DNA from: NORP240 sp038134485
GTDB lineage: Bacteria; Pseudomonadota; Gammaproteobacteria; Pseudomonadales; Pseudohongiellaceae
DNA length: 64,000 nt
Reading direction: 5' to 3'
Assembly (NCBI GenBank): GCA_038134485.1
Contig: JAYPVG010000015.1
Coordinates: 4,622-68,621, forward strand
Part shown: piece by piece, positions 17,655 to 26,685 of the stretch
How positions within the stretch are numbered: position 1 is the stretch's first letter
How the letters are laid out: each line of letters opens with the position of its first letter
Notes under the pieces: model-generated
The model's input: only the letters and a program-made list of their open reading frames with translations
The model's database searches: none
What the model was told of the DNA's origin: nothing
Translations under genes and position numbers: made by a program

Positions 17655-18700
17655 GCAGAATTTCCGACCTCTCCGTGAGGCCAGAGATCAGTCAAAAGTG
17701 TTTTATGCTGATTGACATCCGATAGCTTAGCTTGTTCAAACCCCTTTTCTCGGATTTCCTGGGGAACTGGCTGAGAAATGATGCGACTGACATCATGAAG
17801 ATTGTCGTAAACAAATCCGGCATCACCGACGTATTGCTTGATGTCCGGGCGTATATTCGCCAATACCACGCCTACTCCGGACGCCTGAGCTTCTGCGATA
17901 GATAAAGGCCAACCAACACTGCGAAGTCTCGGGCAAGCGGTATAAACAAGCCATTGATGCTTTTTATACTCGACAGGCATGTTGATCGGCTCAATCGGAG
18001 CCATGATTTCAACAGGTTTCCCCATTTCTTCGTTCAACTCCTTAATTTTTCCAACGTTGTAACTGACGGGGTAAAGATTGAATTTTCGTTTTTCTACCAT
18101 GGTCGACAGTTGTAAATAGTCCTGCATGCGTTTCTTAGGTATACAGGCTCCAGTGTTCATTACGTCCTCACCGTTTTCGGAACGATCCAAAAAGCGATCG
18201 TAATTTACCACCGGGAAACAGTCATGAATCTTATCTGCCGGCGTACCGAGTTTTTCTAGGAAAGGTCTGGAAAAAGGGAAGCCCAATATACCCAGGCAAA
18301 GCTGGTCACGGGTCACTTCAGCAAGCACCTTTCTCCCTGACTTCAACCACTTGTCTCCAATGCTGCCCGGCGTCGGAATCGTGTCAAAAGAATGAGCCCT
18401 CAGGGTGAACGGTACATTGCAGTGTCTGGCCAACTTTGCCAGCAAGTTGATGTTAATCAGCCAATGGGAATGCAGTACGTGAGGATTAAAGGTGCGAATA
18501 GTTTTTACTATCTCTCTGGGGTCCTCCACAACCGAATAGGGATGGTGAGCCGCATAGGATGTGTTACTCCCCTCAATTTTCAGCTGCGAAATAATTTTGA
18601 TGTCGTAGTCGTTCTGCAATGCATCAATTTCTGACTGGATATAAGTTTCAGAAATTTGCGGGTATTGCCGCAGTATGTAAAGGATTCTTGGTTTAGCCAT
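17651..18700 (-). CDS. Glycosyltransferase, GT4-like
   Basis: The 349-residue protein begins KPRILYILRQYPQISETYIQ and has LHSHWLININLLAKLA and FTLRAHSFDTIP, features of GT4 enzymes with an HxH-like acceptor site. A C-terminal donor-site helix (SIAEAQASGVGVVLANI) carries a conserved Glu. It lacks the usual second Glu spacing of E-x7-E and its N-domain is short, so it is a divergent member. It is coupled by a 4-bp overlap to the following UGT-like gene. The pair forms a two-gene transferase operon of unknown product. Confidence 0.78.
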   Translation of the reverse strand: MAKPRILYILRQYPQISETYIQSEIDALQNDYDIKIISQLKIEGSNTSYAAHHPYSVVEDPREIVKTIRTFNPHVLHSHWLININLLAKLARHCNVPFTLRAHSFDTIPTPGSIGDKWLKSGRKVLAEVTRDQLCLGILGFPFSRPFLEKLGTPADKIHDCFPVVNYDRFLDRSENGEDVMNTGACIPKKRMQDYLQLSTMVEKRKFNLYPVSYNVGKIKELNEEMGKPVEIMAPIEPINMPVEYKKHQWLVYTACPRLRSVGWPLSIAEAQASGVGVVLANIRPDIKQYVGDAGFVYDNLHDVSRIISQPVPQEIREKGFEQAKLSDVNQHKTLLTDLWPHGEVGNSA

Positions 18701-19006
18701 GATACAGTTCCAGAATTAACTTAAAGGTGCAGGATTAACATTGCTAGAGCCAACCCCTTCTAGTTTCGCGTTTATCCAGTTACCCTTTGCAATGAATAGT
18801 ACTGTCTACTTCTTATCGCAAATCCGAATATGCGGTTTAATCGACATTTTAATGTACGAGGGCGGCATGATAAAGAGTCATGTGCCCCGACGATCAGAAG
18901 CATGATTCCAAGATGTCTACGAAGCGCCGTCCTCTTTTTCCTTTTTGCCCCTGATATTCCGGTAGTTTATTGGCCCGAGTCTCTTTGACCGGGATCCAAC
19001 CCAGCT
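18701..19006. other. 306-bp intergenic region with no recognisable gene
   Basis: This lies between the upstream end of the GT4 gene and the stop of the PQQ dehydrogenase gene, both on the minus strand. I see no convincing frame, hairpin with U run, or repeat. It presumably holds the promoter of the glycosyltransferase pair. Confidence 0.5.
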
Positions 19007-20751
19007 TCACTCAAGAGCATACACTACCAGCGCTGGTGCGCCGCTTGGCATCTGTAATGCGGACTGACCCGGTCCCAGAAAGTTCATGACGAGACCAAGC
19101 AGAGTGCCACCATAACGGCTGGGTTGGCCCTTGACGATAGCGATGTACTGCTTGTCGTTCACCGCGTACGTTATTGGGAATGACGAGGGAATATTATCCA
19201 TTCTGGTTTGCCACAGTATCGCGCCAGAGCCTGCGTCGAAGGCCTTGAACGATAAGTCCAGATTACCCCGAACACCAGTCCGCCTGCCGTCGATAAAAGC
19301 GGAGTAGAAGGTGGTGATATTTCCCGATGACGCCAGGCCAGCCCACCAGTCTGCATGTCGATAGCCTGCAGCCTGCCGAATTGGCCATCGCTGTCAGGAC
19401 GGGGCGCAGGGCTGCTTTCGATGCCCGTAGTGAGTAGTGTGCCCTCCGCCATTTTCCCGGCCATCATGCACATCTCCAGCACCGGCAGATACAGCATCTG
19501 CGTGTCGGGGTTATAGGCTCCTGCCTGCCAGTTGCGGCCACCGAGGAAATAGGGACAAATCAGATGATTACTCTCCCTGTTTGGTACCGAATCCGGGTTG
19601 ACTGTTTTGCTGCCGTTCAGCGGGTCGACCGCGGATACAACGTTCTGAATTCCCAGATCAATCGAATCCAGATACTCGCCGGTTGCCGCATCAACCACGT
19701 CGTAAAGAGCCATCTTACCGGCAGTGAATACCACTTTCCGCTGCCGACCCTCCATTTCGAGTTCAGCCAACTGCCGCTCATAGACCCAGTCGAGGTCGAG
19801 CTGATCATTGGGCATGTGCTGAAAATACCAGACAAGTTCGCCGGTTCCGGGGCGCAATGCCATTGTTGCATTGGTATAAAGGGCGTCATTGCTAACACCC
19901 TCCAGGCCCAGATCGTCTAGCAACGGCCCCGTGTCATAGGTAGGCGCAGAACCGAAAAAGACCAGATCCAGTTCCGCATCATAGCTGCCCGAGTTCCAGA
20001 CCGAACCTCCGCTGCGCGCTTCTGCTGGCAGGTTGTTCCAGCTATCGCCGCCGGGAGTCCCGGGAGCTGCCACGGTCTGAAAGCGCCAGCGCTCCTCACC
20101 AGATTCGATATCCAGACCAATGATAAATCCCCCCATTGGTACCATGGTGGCGCCGACACCCTGGATAAGCACGTCGCCCGCTACCATGGGTGCGCCTCGC
20201 AGTGAGTAATAACCACTCTGCGGGTTTTCCCCGGGTGTAGTAATCGCGCGCTCCCACTCCACGGCACCGGTGTAGACATCCAGGGCAACGACGTCCAGAT
20301 CGTTATGAGGAACAAAGACTCGATCGCCAAACAGGGCTATTCCCTGACGGCGTCCATCAAAATTTTCCGATTGATGTTGATAACGCCACAACTCTCGTCC
20401 GTTGCGGGCATCCAGTGCCAGCAGGATATTATTCGTGTCCGCAATGAACATTACCCCGTCATGCACAAGAGGGGTTGTCATGCTGTTTCCCGACGAAAGA
20501 GGTATAGACCAGGCCTCCTGCAGATTCGCAACATTGTCACTGTTTATCTGATCAAGGTTACTGTGCCCGCTGAGATCATAGTGATTACGCCACATCAGCC
20601 AGTCGGAAGCGGGAGGATCGAGCAGCAACTGTTCATCGATCGGACGATAGGAATTAAGGGGATTTTCCGTATTGCTTGTCTGGGCCGACACGGATGCAGC
20701 CAGCGCCGCTGTCAGGCAGAAGACGATAAGTGAGCCAGTTTTATTATTCAT
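19007..20751 (-). pseudogene. PQQ-dependent alcohol dehydrogenase (quinoprotein), frameshifted near the C-terminus
   Basis: The protein has a signal peptide (MNNKTGSLIVFCLTAALAASVSA) and then PQQ beta-propeller repeats (for example LLALDARNGRELWRYQ, VVALDVYTGAVEWER and LQAIDMQTGGLAWRH). The first frame goes wrong after STAGGLVF. The correct continuation, NLDLSFKAFDAGSGAILW to QPSRYGGTL and the C-terminus, is in another frame. Adding one G to the four-G run (CCCC at 19266-19269 on the plus strand) restores a single frame of 581 residues. It would oxidise alcohols in the periplasm and pass electrons to cytochrome c. No haem domain is fused. The homopolymer position makes a sequencing error as likely as a true mutation. 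It diverges from the Baeyer-Villiger/esterase gene. Confidence 0.85.
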
Positions 20752-20882
20752 TGGAATAGCCCTTTCTTATGCAGGTTCCATTCAAGAATATGTTCTTTTT
20801 TGCTTCCTGACTACATTGGCGATAAGTTACCCACTTCCAGAGGCTATTCAAATCCCAACAGAACGACAGGAGCGAGGCAGGT

Positions 20883-23488
20883 ATGGCAAACCGGGAATCG
20901 GACGGACAACACTTTGATGTGATCGCCGTCGGTGCAGGCATGGCAGGCCTGTACCTGCTGAAGAAGCTGCGGGACGCCGGGTTTTCCGCTGTAGCCCTGG
21001 AATCCGCAGATGATGTGGGCGGCACCTGGTACTGGAATCGCTATCCGGGCGCACGCTGCGACATCGAGAGCCTGGATTACTCCTATAGCTTCGATCCGGA
21101 ACTCGAAAAAGAATGGCAATGGTCAGAACGCTATGCGACGCAACCGGAAATATTGCGCTACCTGCAGTTTGTTGCCAATCGCTACGATCTGCGCCGGGAT
21201 ATCCGCTTTTCCACCAGAGTGGACCGAGCCAGTTGGGATGAAGGCGCCAGGCTTTGGCGCATCACCACGGATAACGGCGATCGAGTTACCGCACAATTTT
21301 ACGTAATGGCGACCGGTTGCCTGTCCATGCCAAAGGAACCGGATGTGCCGGGAGTGGACCGCTTTGGCGGGCCGATCTACTTTACCAATCGCTGGCCTCA
21401 CGAGGGTGTGGACTTTAGCGGCAAGCGCGTTGCCGTCATCGGCACCGGTTCTTCCGGCATCCAATCGATCCCTCTCATTGCCGAGCAGGCCAGTCAGATC
21501 ACCGTGTTTCAGCGCACTGCCAACTACGCAGCGCCCGCCAATAACGGCCCGGTGCGCAGGGAACATCGTGAACAACTGGAAGAGGATCGAAACGCCTATC
21601 GCGAGGGTGCACGCTGGTCGCGCGCCGGGGTGCCGATCTCCGGCTCGACAGAGCCGTTTTTCTCCGTGGAACCGGGCGAGCGCATGCGGCGCCTGGAAGC
21701 GGGCTGGACCAGAGGAGATTTACTGACCATCAATTCGTCCTTTGCCGATCTGGTGGTCAATGCCGCGGCGAACTTTGAAGTACAGGAATTTTTTCGCGAC
21801 AAAGTGCGGGAGAAAGTGCTCGACCCGCTGACAGCCGAAGATCTGTGCGGCAAAGATTTTCCGCTTTTTTCCAAGCGACTTTGTCTCGAGACCAACTACT
21901 TCGAAACCTTTAATTCACCAAAGGCAAAACTGGTAAACCTGCATCGCACGCCTATTAAATCGATAACGGAAGCAGGCATCGATACCTCGGCGGAATCGAT
22001 GGAATTCGATGCCATTGTGTTCGCGACCGGGTTCGACGCCATGACCGGCGCCATAGTTGCCGTCGATATCCGCGGGCGGGATGGGATCGAATTGAAAAAT
22101 GTCTGGGCAGAGGGTCCGAAAACCTACCTTGGACTGAGCGTGCATGGTTTTCCGAATTTCTTCACTATTACCGGACCCGGCAGCCCTTCCGTGCTATCCA
22201 ACATGGCAGTGTCAATCGAGCAGCACGTGGACTGGATTACCGCTGCTCTGGAACACCTGCGCGGTGAAGGACTTCACAGCATCGAAGCCACCTCTGCAGC
22301 GCAGGAGAGCTGGGCGACCCACGTTAATGACTACGCCAACCTGACGCTCTACCCCCAGGCCAACAGCTGGTATATGGGGGCGAACGTGCCTGGTAAACCG
22401 CGCGTATTTCTTCCTTATATTGGCGGAGTGGACCGCTACCGCCAGGTCTGTGATGACGTCGTGAAAAGGGATTACCTCGGATTCGAGCAGGTGGGTAACG
22501 CAGGTTCACGCTGCAACGACGGAGTCATCCGCCCGGTAAAACCCGACGTGCAACTGCTGCTGGAGTTACTAGCCAGCCTGGATCAGCCGCCGCTGGATTC
22601 GCTGACGCCGGAGGCGGCACGTCAGCAGATGGAAGCGAGCGCCGTACAGCGCCCCCCGGGACCTGAGGTGGATGAAATTATCGACGGAACCCTTCCCGGC
22701 CCGGCGGGAGAACTGGATTACCGGCTGTATAAACCCGCAATACCCGGTCTCGCACCCATCGTTATATATTTTCACGGCGGTGGCTGGGTGTTGGGCCATG
22801 CCAGCTCCGATGATCCGCAGGAGCGGCAGGAGCTTGAGAACCGTTGTNNNNNNNNNNCTACTTATGCGCAGAATCAAATGCGCTGGTAATTTCCGTCAAT
22901 TACCGCCACGCGCCGGAGGCACGATTTCCGGCAGCGGTGGACGACGCCGTCGCAGCTGTCAACTGGATCGCCGCGAATGCCGAATTCCTCGGCGGTGATT
23001 CGCACAACATCGCTGTCGCTGGCTGGAGTGCCGGAGCTAATCTTGCCGCCGTGGTCTGCCAGCTCGCTCTGGCTCACGATGGGCCGGCCATCAAGGGACA
23101 GCTGCTGATCACTCCGGTCACCGACGGTGATTTCACCCGCCCTTCCTACCGAGACAACGCCGAAGGCTACATTCTGACCCGCTCTCTCATGGAATGGTTC
23201 TGGGATCATTATTGCGACGTAGATGATCGCCATGACCCACGGGCCTCGCCGCTACGGGCGCAAAGTCTGACGGGACTGCCGCCAGCAATGGTGGTAACTG
23301 CCGAACTGGACCCGCTGCGGGATGAAGGTAACGCATACGCAGACGCGCTGAAGGCTGCCGGTGTGCAGGTGCAGCATTTGCAGGCGGCGGGACAGATTCA
23401 TACTTCGCTACTGGCAGTGGATGCCATTATGACCAGCGACAACACCCGCCGACTAATGAAAGATGCGCTGATCGGATTCTTGCGCTAG
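20883..23488 (+). CDS. Baeyer-Villiger monooxygenase fused to an alpha/beta-hydrolase esterase (scaffold gap inside)
   Basis: Residues 1-560 form a flavin monooxygenase with a FAD site (VGAGMAGLYLL), DVGGTWYWNRYPGARCD, and an NADPH site (VIGTGSSGIQSIP). A Baeyer-Villiger fingerprint FGGPIYFTNRWP at residues 161-172 has Phe167 where the conserved His sits. From about residue 600 it becomes an HSL-type esterase: YFHGGGWVLG (oxyanion hole), then after the N gap YLCAESNALVISVNYRHAPE, nucleophile GWSAGAN, acid DPLRDEG and His in QIHTSL. The ribosome site and ATG at 20883 are good. The fused enzyme could convert a ketone to an ester and then cleave it. The frame can be continuous only if the gap is not literally 10 nt. 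Two separate genes are possible but the linker has no visible stop or restart. Confidence 0.82.
22848..22857. other. Assembly gap of 10 N inside the monooxygenase-esterase gene
   Basis: The left flank ends on a codon boundary. The right flank needs two more bases modulo three, so a gap of exactly 10 would break the frame. The left flank also reads QERQELENRC, which is not typical of the esterase family here and may be low-quality contig end. Confidence 0.95.
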
Positions 23489-23539
23489 AAATGTTGACCT
23501 CAGGCGGCAAGGCAGGACCAGACGGTTTGAGCAGCTCAA

Positions 23540-25180
23540 CTACTGGTCGCTCACCGCTCCTGCCTGTTCCATTAATTTGAATACCGGGTATATCAGGGGT
23601 CTGTTGTTGGCCTGCAGATTTTGCAGATGCTGATCAAAATAATTCCAGTATGCCAGCCCATCATCTGCCTGGGGCTCCAGCAGGTAGAAAATGAGATTCG
23701 CCAGAGGGTTATCCAGCGGCACCTGATAATCACCCTCTTGGAACGTCCGTTCCATCGACTGGAAATCTCCAGACAGACGCGTATTCTGATGACCATTCTG
23801 GACCGCATCCTGGGTCTCTATCTGAGAAACCGTGAATGCCTCGACCTCAATCGTTATGGATCTCTCGAGCCGGGTCACCTCGATGCCATGCTGACTTAAC
23901 TTTTCAATTATCGACTCCTGGTCCGCCGGGATCAGGTAGGCTCGCGGCATAATTGACGTTTGCAACGGGCGAAATTGTTGAAAATTGGCCACACCCTCGA
24001 TATCGATCAGTTCGGCGCTCCTCGTGTAGGCGATCTGGCCACTCTCGGTGCGATAGGGAATATGATTGTAGGCACGCAGTGTCACGGGCTCTGGCTGGGC
24101 CATCATCTCGAACGCCACGCCGTTGCTGATGCGTCCACCCTGCCCGGCAATCTTCTCCTGCGTCCTCGCGTCGGCCTCGCGATTGATTTGCATGATCGTC
24201 TGACCGTGGCGGTTGGTGTACTCGAGTATTTCCTCGATAAAGACATTGGCCGAATGAATACGCTTGTAAAAACGGTCATGCGAAAACGTCTCACTGAGAA
24301 TAGCCATGCGGTTGCGCAGACCCATCAAGTTCGTCAGGTATCTCGGCGCATGATGAAAAGTGCGAAATTCGGTCGGCGGCCACCGTTCGAGGGTAAAGTC
24401 TCCAAACAGGAAAAAATCCAGGTCAAACTTTGCTTTTATCGACTGCGACACCGCGGGCAGCATCACGTTCATCGTGTAGTCGCTTGTCGAAGGGTCGCCA
24501 GCGGTGTGGTAACTGGGCGCGTAAGTCAGTGAATAGCCATGCCAGGTACCATTCGTTGTATGCATATCGACAAATAGCTGGGGATCCCAACGCTGGAGCA
24601 CATTACGGAGCAGCCCCCGGGTTTCCGGGGTTTCCGCAGCCATGCCGTCACGATTCAGATCATAGCCATGACTGAAGCGTTCGCCGGTCTGCACCGGACT
24701 GAGCTCCTGGTTGGGCCTCGAATTTTCGCTCAGCTGATCATTGCCATCGGCATTGTAGATCGGTGCCAGGGCAAGTATCTGGTTAGCAAGCAGGTGGGCT
24801 TTATCACCATGCAGAATATCCCGCAAAAGAATCAGGATGGCTTCCTTGCCTTCCACCTCGCCACCATGGATATTGCCCTGAATATATATCACCGGCTTGC
24901 CGCTACTCTGTGCCTCAGCCGGAGTCGAAATCGGTGGATCAGACACTATCAGCAGCGGTACATCCCTGCCATCCCGCGTCACCAGCATCGTTTCCCGATG
25001 CACCAGGTCACTTCCTCGCAGCAGATTGTCAATGGACTGAAGAACTTCCGCATGGGTTGAGGTCCGGGCGTAGGCAGTGCGCTCGGGTACGGTCATCAGG
25101 GATTCGTCGAAGGGAACCTGTGCAGGGCTTCCCGGGCTAACCAGCCAGAGAAAAACGACGGCGATTATTGCCGATTTCAA
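23540..25180 (-). CDS. Exported M14-family zinc carboxypeptidase
   Basis: The 546-residue protein has a signal peptide (MKSAIIAVVFLWLVSPGSPA). Zinc ligands fit the M14 pattern: His and Glu in YIQGNIHGGEVEGKEA (HxxE) and a distant His in FVDMHTTNGTWHGY. The M14 fold is followed by a C-terminal region rich in beta structure. It should act in the periplasm or outside, trimming C-terminal residues or an amide-like bond. The family is broad, so the natural substrate is unknown. The M28 peptidase gene lies 47 bp upstream on the same strand, so the two likely form an operon. The catalytic Glu near the C-terminal part of the domain (LSETFSHDR) is visible. Confidence 0.83.
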   Translation of the reverse strand: MKSAIIAVVFLWLVSPGSPAQVPFDESLMTVPERTAYARTSTHAEVLQSIDNLLRGSDLVHRETMLVTRDGRDVPLLIVSDPPISTPAEAQSSGKPVIYIQGNIHGGEVEGKEAILILLRDILHGDKAHLLANQILALAPIYNADGNDQLSENSRPNQELSPVQTGERFSHGYDLNRDGMAAETPETRGLLRNVLQRWDPQLFVDMHTTNGTWHGYSLTYAPSYHTAGDPSTSDYTMNVMLPAVSQSIKAKFDLDFFLFGDFTLERWPPTEFRTFHHAPRYLTNLMGLRNRMAILSETFSHDRFYKRIHSANVFIEEILEYTNRHGQTIMQINREADARTQEKIAGQGGRISNGVAFEMMAQPEPVTLRAYNHIPYRTESGQIAYTRSAELIDIEGVANFQQFRPLQTSIMPRAYLIPADQESIIEKLSQHGIEVTRLERSITIEVEAFTVSQIETQDAVQNGHQNTRLSGDFQSMERTFQEGDYQVPLDNPLANLIFYLLEPQADDGLAYWNYFDQHLQNLQANNRPLIYPVFKLMEQAGAVSDQ

Positions 25181-25227
25181 CGTGTCAGACCTTGCCCAAT
25201 TGCCATCATGAGCATCGCAACAACCTG

Positions 25228-26466
25228 TTATTCCTTGATGCTCGCGCCTGCCAACTTCGCGATAGCGGCAAGGGTAGTCTGCGCAGCATTGAGTCCGAGT
25301 CGAAAATCCTCGTCGTCAAAGCTGGTCCAGACATCCAGCGGCGTATGCCAGGTCGGATTCCAACCGGCTCCGGTATGGGCGCCTCGCTCGTTTTCCCGCA
25401 GGCTTATCGAGGGCGTTTCGTTCATGAAAGGAGTTGAGTCAGTATTGGTCATATGGGGCCCAACGGTCGCCGGATAATCGGTGTTGTACTCGTCAGCCGC
25501 GCTCTTAAAAACGAAGGCGAGCTGCCGCGATTGTTCTACCAGCTCAGAATCCGATTGAAATTCGATATTGATATCCGCTTCCGGCCGCTGATCCATACTT
25601 ACCGAGCCATCAGCACGCGGTGCCCCGTGATCCCACAGCATCATGTCATGCTGGATCATGCCCAACCAGCGGGGCTCCGGGTACTCTCCCGAACCCGGAG
25701 GCTCTTCGATTCCCTGCAAATCCTTTCTTTGCTCCACGTAAGCCCGCGATCCATTCAGTCCAGTCTCTTCGTTATTCCACAGCGCGAAGCGAATCGTCAC
25801 TTCGGTTTCTACGTCCGGCGAGCTGAAAATACGCGCCAGTTCCATAACCAGGGCGCTGCCGGACGCGTCATCATTGACCGCCTCGTTAACACCATGCCCA
25901 TCCATGTGAGCGCCAATTATGTACATCTCATCTGGCCGGGAGGTCCCGACCTTGGTGCAGTAAACCTGCGAACGGGGTCCGTTGACCGGTTCTTCCCTGT
26001 TCAGTTCACGAATTCGCGCGTCCGGCTGAGCCATCAGGTCCCTGTTCACTCCGGTCGCTGCCCGATACCCAAAAATGGAAGCACCACCGGGACCACTGCC
26101 ATTGCGCCCGACTGCCCCACCGGTCAAAGTGGTCAAGTCCGGCGTTTCGGCTGCAGGGGGGCGCGGTGCCCTTGGCGGGCTGGGTTCGGGGTCGTAGACG
26201 TACTCCAGGCGTTGTGTCGGACAGCCAACCGTTTCCAGATGCTGTTGAATCCAGTCCACCGCTCTTCGATTGCGTTCCGTGCCCTGACGACGATCACCAA
26301 AGCGCGTCAGTTCGCGAATGACGTCCTTGTAACTATCAAGCTCCAGGCGACTGACCAGTTCCCTCACTAGATCGTCACCTTCCTGCTGCGCCCCACTGTA
26401 TGCAGGAAGGGTCAGAGCCAGGGTTAGCAGAAGAGAATTGAGCAATGGACCAGGTCGAGCTTGCAT
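25228..26466 (-). CDS. Exported M28-family zinc aminopeptidase
   Basis: I start at the ATG at 26466, because GAGGA lies 7 bases upstream and a signal peptide follows (LLNSLLLTLALTLPAYSGA); the longer frame to 26517 has no such support. Zinc ligands match M28: His in IIGAHMDGHG, Asp in NDDASGSALVMELARIF, the Glu pair in ALWNNEETGLNGSRAY, and His in NPTWHTPLDVW. It should remove N-terminal residues from peptides in the periplasm. A Pro-rich insertion (EPSPPRAPRPPAAET) sits near residue 95 and may mark a flexible loop. It is upstream of the M14 gene and divergent from the S9 peptidase gene, so the three probably serve peptide scavenging. Confidence 0.85.
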   Translation of the reverse strand: MQARPGPLLNSLLLTLALTLPAYSGAQQEGDDLVRELVSRLELDSYKDVIRELTRFGDRRQGTERNRRAVDWIQQHLETVGCPTQRLEYVYDPEPSPPRAPRPPAAETPDLTTLTGGAVGRNGSGPGGASIFGYRAATGVNRDLMAQPDARIRELNREEPVNGPRSQVYCTKVGTSRPDEMYIIGAHMDGHGVNEAVNDDASGSALVMELARIFSSPDVETEVTIRFALWNNEETGLNGSRAYVEQRKDLQGIEEPPGSGEYPEPRWLGMIQHDMMLWDHGAPRADGSVSMDQRPEADINIEFQSDSELVEQSRQLAFVFKSAADEYNTDYPATVGPHMTNTDSTPFMNETPSISLRENERGAHTGAGWNPTWHTPLDVWTSFDDEDFRLGLNAAQTTLAAIAKLAGASIKE

Positions 26467-26560
26467 GGGATATTCCTCGAATCTTTTTTGCGGTATTTTA
26501 GGCCCCAGCATATGCAAAGCTGATCACGGAAGCAAAGGGATTGGGAATTATTTCCGTAAT

Positions 26561-26572
26561 GTAAACGGTTAC
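26561..26572. promoter_or_regulatory. 12-bp near-palindrome in the divergent peptidase promoter region
   Basis: GTAAACGGTTAC lies between the divergent M28 and S9 genes, about 95 bp from the first start and 114 bp from the second. It resembles LacI-family operators (paired GTAA and TTAC halves with a central CG). No such regulator is nearby, so this is only a candidate. Confidence 0.3.
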
Positions 26573-26685
26573 CTTTCCGGATTGGCTGCTAGTGGGCGAG
26601 CATGGAACCTATGCTGAATGTAACGAACAGTTTAAGCGGATAGAGCCATGAATCTAAATTCTCACACTAATCGGAAATAACTGGC

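Noticed and set aside
24300..24900. Long plus-strand frames opposite the M14 peptidase gene
   Set aside because: Long antisense frames are common opposite GC-rich genes, and these show no motifs.
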